From Acanthopleura granulata (Eukaryota > Mollusca > Polyplacophora > Chitonida > Chitonidae), in contig JABBOT010000014.1 in assembly GCA_016165875.1 (NCBI GenBank), forward strand, positions 7,558,344 through 7,622,343: 64,000 bases of DNA. The letters are read 5' to 3'. A model generated the notes under the pieces. It saw nothing but the letters and a program-made list of their open reading frames with translations, did not search any database and was not told the DNA's origin. This document shows positions 14,001-22,800 of the stretch, in pieces; within the stretch, counting starts at the first letter, position 1, and each line of letters starts with the position of its first letter. The translations under genes and the position numbers were made by a program.

Positions 14001-16575
14001 CTGTTACGGATGTTTTACCACCAAAGCGACTGTGGTGCTAAAACCCTCGTAGAAATACCGAAGCTAGTGTGGTAAAAACACTTTTCTAACAGTGTGGTTG
14101 ATGCCAGCATTGTTGTTGTTAGACCATAAGAGCACTTTATTCCATGGTTCTCCAAAATAACCGAACGGTAGTGTCCAGTGTATATAATCTAAAAAATAAA
14201 TCCCCACTACAAAGCTAAAAGACTCCGTGGCCCTGGTATATATCGTATTTGTGAATGGTGAGCAATCATTAAAGATATACGTGGGTCCGGATCCAGATCG
14301 AGATGGTTTCGTCCTTAGCCCAAGGCCAACCGGCATTTGCGGAAAATTCCATCTAAATACCAGCATAACCTATTCGTAAACATAAAACACCCATGATGGA
14401 GACTAGGTCTAAACTCTAAACGACGATAAAGTTATATGTGGTACAGTGTCCACAAAAGGGGTAAATCCGACCTATCGCCAGTTCACATCAGGGTTTTGTT
14501 CTTGTAAGTCCTTCAATAGCAGAAATTTACACACCCTTAACCCCAAGGCGGAAATAAGTTAATAAAAATGCATTGACGGTAAAGACTGTTTATTAGACGC
14601 CATTGGTCCATTTGCCAACACTCATATTATTAAAAAGTAACAAGAAAAATGTTTTGCTTCAGGTATCAAACTTTGCCTGAAGTTTGGCAATGCAGCAGCG
14701 TTCCGATCCCTGGGTGCTCGGTTTGTGAAACGAGTTCTGCCGGGCTACAAGGGCGCCCCCTATACTGACGATTACTGGGCGGAGTACGTCAGGCACATGA
14801 CGCAGACCGTGTATCACCTGTGTGGCACGTGCAGAATGGGAAGAGCAGACGACCCCACCACTGTCACAGACCCCCAGTTGAGGTAGGGTAACAAATGGAG
14901 TGGGCCTCCGTACCCGAGGGGATCTGCACACCAGCGCGGCCTAATGACCCATGTGTCTCCCAACAGTGCGGTCGCTGTGAGTTCAAGTCCAGGTCCGCCA
15001 ACAACCTGTGGATGGTCGTGGGTTTCCCTCGGGCTCTACCCGGTTTCCTCTCACCATAATGCTGACCGCCGTCGTATAAGTTAAATATTTTTGAGTACGG
15101 CGAAACAAATAAATAAATAAGTCAATAAACAAAGAAATAAATAAGCAACAAATACATTTGAGACATCTCTCATTTCTTCTCAGCTTGTCTTTCTGAAAAA
15201 TTAAAGTTGTACTCTTCAGTTATTAACCTGGGGCTTGGACTTTTCGAGTGTTCTATATATCCTCAACAAGTCAAAGCTGTTCGACCAAAGCATGTTTCCT
15301 TTAATCTTGAGTTAGGCCAAATTCTGTCTTCATATCACCTTGTTATTTGTGAATAATAAGACCATACCGTCAAAATCAACACGAGTATAGGCCTAACTGA
15401 CTCATAGACGGCTGTCGGCATCATCTAAGCAAGCCCACTTGTCACCTCAGGGAAAAAGATAACTTCCAGTTAGCTTTTGCTCCGTAGCTCTCCACCCATA
15501 GCCAGATTTTTAACAAGGAGAGCTGCAGTTATCTAACTCCCGGAAGGTGTGGATTAAAACTATGAAGGCGTACTGTTTACACCATGAAAACGGCGGAATG
15601 ATAGCTGTAATAATTTTGTTCATAATAATCAGAAGCAACATATAAAATCTACATGTATTATGAAAAAAAAAAAGAAGAAAATACTCTTAATTTGATAAGA
15701 GGAGCCCAATTCAGTCGAGTGTAGCAGTCACGTGATTCACACAATGGCGGCTGCTGAAGCGAAGTTTAATCGCAAGGCCTCTCCTAGCCAACATGCCAGA
15801 TACCTCTGTGTTAGTTATTGTCCTATAGCTGTGTTATTCACCGACATCGAGGTAATTTGTCGTCCGAAGAACTCCAAGACAAATGCAAAGCTGGCCGCTT
15901 TTGTTCAGTTGTGGATTTTGACATAGAGCTCCATTATTCTGACGGCCCAAACTTCCAGAGTGCGAATCGAATAGCGTTTGGAGTTCGAACTCTTTTATGG
16001 TTGAAGGTATAAAAAGTTTTACTATAGCACGTGACAAGTCGACAATGTTTGGCGCCTGTTTTGGGTTGCATTTACTGCCGCAAAGGTGCCAGATAAAAGT
16101 TTCAAAAAGGTGTTTAGAGTAGACGATCGATCGAGAAAATTGAGTAGTGGAACGTTTCTGAACTTAACGAGTCTCGGAATGAAAGAAGTGTCATTTATAC
16201 CTCCAGAAAACGGTGAGATATGTGATCGGTAAAGTAATGTCAGCAAAAGTTGCGTAACATGTCATAGTAGGACTTTATTTACCTCCGGCGACAAAAGACT
16301 TCGGACTCGAAACTACCCAATTCAGAGTTTACCGATGTAAATGATAACATTAACGTCACTGGGATGTATCTATGTATGTCTTTTATTTGCCTATAATCGT
16401 TTGTTTACTCATTTACTGTCACAGGGTCAAGGGAATCGGTCGTCTTCGGGTGGTGGATGCGTCCATTATGCCGGAAGTGACGTCGGGAAACACGAACGCT
16501 CCAACTGTCATGATCGCCGAGAAAGCAGCCGACATGATCACAGGCGTCCAAGGGAAGAAACTCTCTCGGCTTTAG
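1968..16575 (+). CDS. GMC-family FAD-dependent oxidoreductase, paralogue A (11 coding exons)
   Basis: Spliced CDS: 1968-2022, 3999-4207, 6563-6752, 7567-7695, 8899-9020, 9524-9694, 10881-11031, 12088-12236, 13606-13789, 14663-14882, 16425-16575. Every intron is GT-AG, phases match at every junction, and the sum is 1731 nt = 576 aa plus stop, a usual length for the family. Seen: FAD-binding GGGTAG at residues 20-25 with the acidic E44 after beta-2; GMC signature 1 ([15 protein letters not shown] from G95); a signature 2-like block [16 protein letters not shown] in exon 6; [11 protein letters not shown] with the catalytic His505; and [17 protein letters not shown], where N549 aligns with the second active-site residue. 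Family knowledge: oxidation of an alcohol or aldose with FAD as hydride acceptor; a His-Asn pair is typical of choline oxidase/dehydrogenase relatives. The substrate cannot be told. The start has no signal peptide, but an AG just upstream of the ATG leaves room for a 5' exon. Confidence 0.9.
2884..3078 (+). mobile_element. SINE lacking most of the head
   Basis: Begins at the B-box region (tgtgagttcaagtccagctc) and runs to caaataaataaat. In GMC-A intron 1. Confidence 0.8.
3125..3245 (+). repeat. Dispersed repeat R, short copy
   Basis: cagtgtgatacttgacaaat, gttcacgttaccggtgaaat, cctgtcagcctacctcag. Directly follows a SINE. Confidence 0.7.
3931..3963 (+). repeat. Partial duplicate of GMC-A exon 2
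   Basis: 33 bp that match exon 2 positions 4019-4051 at 31 of 33 sites and would read [11 protein letters not shown]. It lies 88 bp upstream of the real copy, inside intron 1, without an obvious acceptor of its own. Confidence 0.7.
3999..4207 (+). CDS. GMC-A exon 2 (FAD-binding Rossmann motif)
   Basis: The acceptor is ttttttccag. Encodes residues 19-88: [18 protein letters not shown], then VLLLEAG, ending at CIDQ in phase 0 before GTAATA. This is the dinucleotide-binding beta-alpha-beta unit. An 88-bp offset partial copy of part of this exon lies upstream at 3931-3963. Confidence 0.9.
4666..5112 (+). repeat. 27-bp minisatellite, about ten units, split by a SINE
   Basis: Units begin aaccgccttccttatgatg and end tagtgcgg or tagtccgg. 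Five consecutive units between about 4880 and 5030 are exactly 27 bp; two are 31 bp because they contain an extra aatt-type insert. Because 27 is a multiple of 3, one frame stays open with a nine-residue period, which is an artefact. A SINE tail (4717-4813) sits after the first unit. Confidence 0.85.
4717..4813 (+). mobile_element. SINE tail inside the 27-bp minisatellite
   Basis: cggtttcctcccaccataat through caaataaataaataaataat. Severely 5'-truncated; flanked by attcatt and attcctt. Confidence 0.8.
6360..6525 (+). mobile_element. SINE, 5'-truncated
   Basis: ttctctccggccgtacgtgg to caaataattaaataaatg. Ends about 40 bp before GMC-A exon 3. Confidence 0.8.
6563..6752 (+). CDS. GMC-A exon 3 (GMC signature 1)
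   Basis: Acceptor attatttttcag, donor GTAAGT. Encodes residues 89-151 with [15 protein letters not shown] and then [12 protein letters not shown], the signature that contacts the flavin. Ends in phase 1. Confidence 0.9.
7567..7695 (+). CDS. GMC-A exon 4
   Basis: Acceptor ctgtctag, donor GTGAGA. Encodes residues 152-194 ([16 protein letters not shown] to GRNPY). Both ends are phase 1, and the length (129 nt) is identical to the B copy. Confidence 0.88.
7855..8103 (+). mobile_element. SINE, full length
   Basis: Head cctccgtggctcatttggtt and agcgcgttagcgcagcg, B box ctgagttcaagtcc, tail taaataaataaaa. In GMC-A intron 4. Confidence 0.85.
8294..8572 (-). mobile_element. SINE, full length, antisense
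   Basis: Reads on the - strand from the head (cctcagtagctcagttggtt, agcgccctagcgcagcg) to an (AAATA)n tail. With the sense copy at 7855 it forms an inverted SINE pair in GMC-A intron 4 that could fold in the transcript. Confidence 0.85.
8899..9020 (+). CDS. GMC-A exon 5
   Basis: Acceptor gttttaaag, donor GTACCA. Encodes residues 195-235 ([20 protein letters not shown] to HCHVTK). The acceptor is AAG, as in the B copy (GAAG). Ends in phase 0. Confidence 0.87.
9062..9240 (+). repeat. Degenerate ~49-bp tandem repeat, 3-4 units
   Basis: Units share gataacaccTgttgaacagg, then attccgtttcac and atgtagta. Located in GMC-A intron 5, 40 bp after the exon 5 donor. Confidence 0.75.
9524..9694 (+). CDS. 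GMC-A exon 6 (GMC signature 2 region)
   Basis: Acceptor tttacaacccag, donor GTAATC. Encodes residues 236-292 ([13 protein letters not shown] to RQHLEDLG). It contains [18 protein letters not shown], the second conserved GMC block, with Ala where many members have Pro. Confidence 0.9.
10545..10865 (+). repeat. Dispersed repeat R, ~300-bp copy before GMC-A exon 7
   Basis: ctacagcacagagagtaaaa, ggcaaatggtcacatgtaac, then a region with gacgccacaggtat and ttatcacatgttttttttaa. Its right end supplies the T-rich stretch ahead of the exon 7 acceptor. Confidence 0.65.
10881..11031 (+). CDS. GMC-A exon 7
   Basis: Encodes residues 293-342 ([18 protein letters not shown] to SMRS). The LPVGxxLQDH block is typical of the family. 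The acceptor here is ttgaag, where paralogue B has ttgcag. A CAG 12 nt further in (ending 10892) would give an in-frame product lacking four residues. Donor is GTACAT. Confidence 0.85.
11172..11413 (-). mobile_element. SINE, near full length, antisense
   Basis: Tail tatttatttgattggtcttt at the left, head ccacggaggcccc at the right. In GMC-A intron 7. Confidence 0.85.
12088..12236 (+). CDS. GMC-A exon 8
   Basis: Acceptor gtacttttccag, donor GTAAGC. Encodes residues 343-392 ([19 protein letters not shown] to GMRPE). It includes a run of four Asn codons that is also present in B. Confidence 0.88.
12400..12805 (+). repeat. ~56-bp tandem repeat in GMC-A intron 8, split by an antisense SINE
   Basis: Units read gttgacgtatttcgtgagag, ggtctcatgtttaatg, and ggaatggttccct. 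Four to five copies. A - strand SINE occupies 12479-12620 between the first unit and the rest. Confidence 0.8.
12479..12620 (-). mobile_element. SINE, 5'-truncated, antisense, inside a tandem repeat
   Basis: From the tail (tctttatttattatattggt) to cttcccacgtac. Interrupts the 56-bp array. Confidence 0.8.
13606..13789 (+). CDS. GMC-A exon 9
   Basis: Acceptor ttgtctttgtctcag, donor GTATGA. Encodes residues 393-453 ([12 protein letters not shown] to PDDIRTMVE). It contains [20 protein letters not shown], a substrate-domain block conserved in GMC enzymes. Ends in phase 1. Confidence 0.9.
14663..14882 (+). CDS. GMC-A exon 10 (catalytic histidine)
   Basis: Acceptor gttttgcttcag, donor GTAGGG. Encodes residues 454 to most of R527. 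It carries [12 protein letters not shown] with the conserved active-site His505. The protein differs from B at one residue in 73. A SINE starts about 20 bp past the donor. Confidence 0.92.
14902..15120 (+). mobile_element. SINE directly after GMC-A exon 10
   Basis: Diverged head (cctccgtacccgaggggatc), B box gtgagttcaagtcc, end ataagttaaatatttttgag and aaataaataaataag. Starts about 20 bp past the exon 10 donor. Confidence 0.8.
15744..16212 (+). other. Possible nested exons of an unrecognised gene in GMC-A intron 10
   Basis: A CACGTG (15729-15734) is followed by ATGGCGGCTGCTGAAGCG, opening [20 protein letters not shown]. An overlapping frame reads [20 protein letters not shown] and on to LLWLKV. 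A second block, about 16035-16212, reads [20 protein letters not shown], then [20 protein letters not shown] and PPEN, before a good donor GTGAGA. The protein-like composition and promoter-like start suggest first exons of a nested gene, perhaps broken by a frame shift near 15845. I recognise no family. Confidence 0.3.
16425..16575 (+). CDS. GMC-A exon 11 (C-terminus)
   Basis: Acceptor tttactgtcacag. Encodes [19 protein letters not shown], then [17 protein letters not shown], ending KKLSRL and TAG. It closes the FAD site and supplies the second active-site position (N549). Confidence 0.92.
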
Positions 16576-19500
16576 TTCAGAATAAAAAGGACTGACTCGT
16601 GCGAAATGTGTGAAGGCTATTCTAACATCGAATCTCCTGTCATAGGAACATTTTTCACGGCCACCTTGATTTCCCCAAAAAGGAGTTCCCATAAAGGGTC
16701 ACCTGATTGGCTCATTTCAAATGGAAACGCACGATTATGCATATGATTATGCAGAGTCTTTACGCGGACAATTTATTCAATAAAATAGATTTTTCTGTCA
16801 AGCATAGATTGTTTTTCTGTCCCTGACGCCATAAAATGGTTGCCTATAAATGAATGGAAATCTACCTTAGGCCCACACATTTATACAATGATCTAGGGGC
16901 CTCTCACCACTGGGGTCTCTGTGGGCTCAAATTCAGATTTGCCGGGCCTCCAAGCAAGCAATCAACTACTGCACCTGTGGCTCTTACCTCTCGGCTCGGT
17001 TGCACACACAACAGCCCACGTAACTTCTAGTCGGTAATGGCAAGCCAGTCCCAACCTCACGATATGGCCAACCATTTAGCTAGTAACTGGTCATGACGAT
17101 CTTTTTTTCGGGATTAACGCTCATCAAATCAATCAATACGTGAATGAAAACTGAAAACAATGATTTTATTTATTTACATATTTATTAATTAATTTATTTG
17201 GTTGGTGGTTTATGATGCCATCATAAGTGGGAGTAAATCGGGCATACAGAATGCGGGTGACCTTAGGACAGACCTTCCCACGTACGAACGGGGAAGCTCC
17301 TGGGCAATTGCACTGTGCTATCGCGGTAACGCCAACAACCATTTGGCACGATCTCTTCCCAGCCGGGCCTACATTTACCAAACTTTCGAAGACTTAAGTC
17401 AATAATTCAAACACATCTACACTTGTGATGCTTTGCCCTAGAAAATTTAAACTTTCCGTATACAGATTCTTTACTGCAGATTAATGTACCGGCAACAACT
17501 ACAATTTGGATTCTTTCCTAATCTGAGTTTGGCTTTTGCTATTGCACTGGCAATTTATGATGTAGGTCTGAAGTGGCTTCATAAATGCATTTCTTTTTGA
17601 TAAGCCCTGGAGGTCAGTTTGGCCTCAAATGACGCAAATGCCCCAGATAATCATAGTCTTAAATGCAAGTCACAGTAAAGGGCATATTGACCTCTGGGTA
17701 GCTGATATCAGATATGTCATGAATATAGGCCTTGCTTTGTCTACGTCCCACAAATACAGCCAAAAGGACATTGCCTTATCTTATCTAGTGCAGACACCCT
17801 AGCTTTTGGAAGGAGGAAGGATAGAGAGGGAGTGAGAGATTATATCATTTCAGGATCGTAAGTATATTTACTCGATGGAAACTCAGATTTTTGTCCATAG
17901 CTGTCTTCATTTGGATATCCAGATGTTAGTGGGCAACTTTTTAATCTGTCATTTTTTTGATAAATTACTGTATATAGGAGAAAATTGTAAATGCCTGCAG
18001 TCAAATCTGGCCCCGGGGCACTTAATTTACTCTCGCCCAAGCACCGTCTTCAGGGTTGTGCGGGGACTAATGTGAGCTTAGGGGGAAGGCAGGGGGCACG
18101 TGCATTGTGGAGGAATTGGAGGGAAGCGACAGGCATTGTCACTTGTCTGTTTGTAGAAGAGTGGTTACTTGATCCAACGTACAAATAAACTGGAACGATC
18201 CCTAACTTGGCAAGGTTAATCTCCTAGAAGGACAGAGATGTTGGAAATGTTGGTGGACATGAACTATGATCGTAACAATAAAGGCAGTGGACAGATCCTT
18301 CAAAGCAGCCCCAGCATCCCTCGCCTTCTCGGTGTGCCCAGTTTTTTTTTTAGCATTTGTTTTTTATTCAGCCAAGCGGCCTATTTTTTACCCAGCAGTT
18401 CCAGAATATCATGCATTGCCCACATGCCTCTATGGCCAGTCTTCCCCTGGCTGTTGTCATTGGTACACGTTGAAGAAGCCAGGCAAAACAAGCATCACTT
18501 AAAGGTATTGAACCCCGAAATATCGTGGTTATTTGGTGAGAGGAAGAGGCGCATTGGGTACTCAGGCTGTCAGGGGAGTTTGGAGGGATAATCAAGAACC
18601 GGGGAGGGATGGAGACTTTAATTAATATGACTGTGTTAGGAAAACAGATGAATAAGCCCGACTACGAACATACAGGCAACATTTGATCCTCAGTGCTCGT
18701 GAGACGTTAATGGGATACATTGAATGTCAGGCCACGGCACCACCAATGGAATGGCACTACTATCACCAGTTTCTTCATTCTCTCATTACATTTATATCGA
18801 TTCTTATTGGCTGATGAGAACGACAAGAGCTGGATCGCCCAGACACCCTCACAATCTGTAACCGAAAATTAAAGAAGCTAAATATTTGCACCCAGTTTTC
18901 CAAAATCAAGATTTTTTTCGCGTCGTTGTCGACACGCGCGTAAACTTAATTGCTTTGCCGGGATGTAGGAATCCCGTTTTTGACGACAAATGTGTTGCCG
19001 GTGTTAAGCTGAGGTAGACCATTGCATGGATGCTGAGCTTCAAAAAAGTGCCGCTGGGTCAGGCTGTACTCTTGTTACATAAGGTTCGTATATGTGTCAA
19101 ATGTTCGTGTGGCAAATTTTGTCCTTGATTTAAGCGTCTAATCCGACAATCGCATACAACTCGTAAACCTTCAAGGCGCGTCAGTCGTCCGTAATCGAAA
19201 GATCCATTCCCAAAACAACCTGTATCGCCAGAACTCAAATGAATATGCGAGACAGGTTAAGTATAAACAGCAAATAAAGACTGGTGTACTTTAAGAGTGT
19301 CTCGTCACTGGTCTGAACACTGTTTAGGTGCGACTCCGGCGCTGTCAATACTTTATTCATACAAGGTTCATACGTCATTGTGTTAAGGAGCGTGGACTTG
19401 GTATCCAGCACATATGGGTCATTCGCTGTATGCAAATGTCTTCGGTACAGACTCTGACCTTAAAAGACGTGACATGATTTTGGCCTATTCAGTCAGCTGA

Positions 19501-19839
19501 ACTGTGCTGTTAACTGTATATCTACAGGGGCCTACATTTGTCTGCATCTATAGTTGTGAAGACAAGATATTCTTTTGTCTCGTGTTTTGTAAGTCTTGTT
19601 TTTATTTATTGATTTATTTTTGAAGTCATTTAGCCTGTTCGTTCCCCATGTTGCAAGCAGGTAAAAGCAGTCGTTCCCTGTACGTCGACAAAAGCATTAT
19701 CGTTATTACTAATTACACTTTCTGGACACAGCACAGGTCCTATTGCTGAAAATTGGCAGAGACCACTCCGGGTTTCGAACCAGCGAACTCAGAGTCCGGT
19801 ACAAAGTCGGCTTTGCTTTTTTGTTCTCTCAGGGACATC
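16576..19839. other. Intergenic region between GMC-A and GMC-B
   Basis: Holds the GMC-A 3' UTR (to about 16800) and the unknown promoter and 5' UTR of GMC-B. A degenerate repeat tail with TTTATT runs lies at 17160-17230. No exon with conserved protein content is visible. Near 19770 a GGGTTTCGAACC string resembles a tRNA B box on the - strand. Confidence 0.4.
16779..16784 (+). terminator. Candidate polyadenylation signal of GMC-A
   Basis: AATAAA lies about 200 bp after the GMC-A stop codon, in A/T-rich sequence. It gives a short 3' UTR. Nothing contradicts it, but the cleavage site is not visible. Confidence 0.5.
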
Positions 19840-19894
19840 ATGGGCAGGACCAAAATAACAGAGAATCTGCTTGCGGTCTACGACTACGTCATAG
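19840..19894 (+). CDS. GMC-B exon 1
   Basis: Encodes [18 protein letters not shown] plus the first base of V19; donor GTAAGT. A pyrimidine-rich tract and CAG end at 19832, seven bases before the ATG, so the exon itself likely starts at 19833. Confidence 0.82.
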
Positions 19895-22800
19895 GTAAGT
19901 GCCATGTGATATACACAATTAGTGTTGCCCCGTAAAAAATATGTAACGAGGTGAGTCTTCTGGAACACTACACTGACCATGGCCAGCTTTTTGAGCTCTG
20001 GACCTATGGCTTCATTACCTTGTAAACACACCGACTGTTTCAACTTTACCTCACATATATAGAGGACTTGCATGTGATGTCATCAGTCACATGACTCCAA
20101 GCCGTCTGCCATCTTGGACGTCAAGAGGAAGGATTGTTTCGCGTTCGAAATGGGATTTACGTGTGTTGCGGTTGGCTGTTATAATAGGAAAGAGAAAAAC
20201 AAAGAAGTGTCGTTCTATCGCTTTCCAACAGACCGGGAAAAATGAGAAATTGGGTAGCTGCTGTCAAGAGAGACAGTTGGCAGCCGACAGTCGTGTTTGC
20301 AGAGGCCACTTCATGTCGGGTAAGTTAGTTCTAGTCTGCTAATCCCACGGTAGAACTAAATTAGTGCGACAGCGCACTTTTATTAGATGTACCGTACCTT
20401 GGTTGCCTTCTATTATAAGTACGATGCCCTTCTCATGTTTTCCACATCGGGACATATTAACTATGTGTATAGTTTATACGCTACCACTCATTTGTACACC
20501 TTGCCTTGTGTCATTCGCAATGGATTGGTCATTCGTTCGGGTTAAGACGTAGTACATTGAGACTGACCTCCTTCACCACTTAGTTAACGAGTTTATTAGT
20601 AATAGGATATATCTTTTTGGTGTTCTACCTCGGACAACTGTGGAACGTTGTTTAGCGTGCTAGCGCAGCCTAATGACCCAGAAGTCTCCCACGAATGCGA
20701 CCGCTGTGAGTTCAAGTCCAGCTCATGATGGCTTTCTCTACGGCCGTACGTGAGCATGTAATTGGTGTTGTCAGACAGAAGTACACGATGCTACAAGGGT
20801 CCATACCGATAACCTTATTGCAAAATGACCTGCAAAGAGATCTAAAAACGTTAAACAAAGTGTTAAAGTAGCATGTGCCATGGTCAATGTGTGTGGATCG
20901 TTTGCTCCATTTCACTGATTTTTTGTTTTGATAGTAGATGTACAACAGTTTTCTCCATCCATATATTAGAAGTTATCGTGGAGGGGAAATACAAAATATC
21001 GACTTGGTGTGTGTGAAGATTAGCAGTGGTCGATCCAATTGGCAATACCCCCATTAGTGTTCACACTCAAATGGGAAATATTTCGAATTCCCTTGCTCCA
21101 TCCACTATAACGTATTTATTATATAAATTTATTTGTTTATATGATTGTTGTTGTACTCAAGAATATTTCACTTATACCACGGCGGCCAGTATTATGGTGG
21201 GAGGAAACCCACGACCGTCCGCAGCTTGCTGGCGAACCTTCCCAAGTGCGTTATTATATAAAAGTCAGTCTCAGTCTGACAGTCTCAGCAGAACATGTTC
21301 AGACTCAAGGTAACTTGTATTGATCATGACAGCCTGATGGTTACCCCTGGTTAGATTAAAAGGCAGCTCACGACTGAGGCACTGTTCATTAAAGAGATTA
21401 CAAAATTCTCTTTTGAATGAAAAACCTGTTTGGGCTTGTATGAATTCGTTGCTGAATTACCTTCGTTTTAAGAGTGGAGTATTTTGCTGCCGACTGGGGA
21501 TTTGGAGGTGCCCATATTAGAGATGAACCATTAAGAGAGTTAGGAGATATCAGCCTTTTGTATTAAAGCTGTGACGCATATGTTCTGAGTTGACTGTCAG
21601 TGTAACATGTAATAACATAGGAACAGGATGTTATATACTTTAATTATAACAAATGCGTGTGTGGACAACCCTGCAAAGTATTTCCCGGCCATTGTGTTCT
21701 GGCGGGAGTAAGTTTCTTGATCATTTCATGTTATAAATTTAGATATATGCTTAAGTTTCAACCACAACCCTATCAGCTTACTACAGTCTCAAGTGACAAG
21801 AGTGTGCCGTGCTTGGAGCAATTACGTCACACCTCAGGCAGAATGGCTGCGTTTCATGTTAGCCGATGGAGCACGGTTAAATGTCAATGTCCACAGTCGT
21901 CGGCCCGGGTGAAAGAAAGAAGGGTAAACCACCGACAACTTCCCCATATCTACACCAGATATTCAGCTCTGCTTTTACGAGCCATATTGGCTCCGGGAAA
22001 ATAAGCACTGAGCTGCCTGCGATTGAATGTGAACATTTTGCTGAACCTACCAATTGAAGTAGACTGCTTGGTCCGAAGTCTGACACGCTAACCACGAATA
22101 AACCGCTTGTCCTTCGATACTGGGTTAACATTATCATGAACTGGTTGAAAAGTTCTTAAGGACAGATTTAACTTGGATTTTTCAGATCCAAACATTGCAG
22201 ATGAAAATGCTCTACATAGCAACAGGGTGACTGACATTTAACCATGGTGCTCTTTTTCTGGTTGTTGGCAGAAACAAATGTTGCGTTTGCCTGTAGATCG
22301 GCCTGCAATTGGTTCGGTCGTTTTGGACTGAACCGGCCGTGTGAACCACTTTACCATCAACTCTGGCAAAATACCAACTTGGAAAAATAAATGTGATGTT
22401 TTCCAAAGCTTTTAGAAAGCAGTTACAATCTTTGGATATTCTCTCTACAAATAACCCACTGTCTTCTGTCCACAATACAAAGTCACAACAGATCCTGTCT
22501 GCAGTCAAGTGAAGTTGTGCTTGGACTTGAAAATAGTAGGTGTGGTCCTTCCTCTAGAACACCCTCCCACCAGTGTTTTCCACACAGAAACCAGATTCAG
22601 CTGGTTTTAGCTGCTTGTTCTGGACTTAAATGTCGTTTACAATAGGAATACTTAATTTACAGAACTTCTCGACCACAGCATTGACAGCTGATGAGCCCAT
22701 CGGGGGATGCCCCCAGGTAGGGGTGTTCCGGGTGGATGTGCAGTCCAGTATCCTCTATCTGGAAGCATACATGAGGCGCCTTGGCCTGGTCAATATAAAT

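Noticed and set aside
18238..18591. 117-codon open frame between the GMC genes
   Set aside because: No recognisable domain, low-complexity hydrophobic content, no splice partners.
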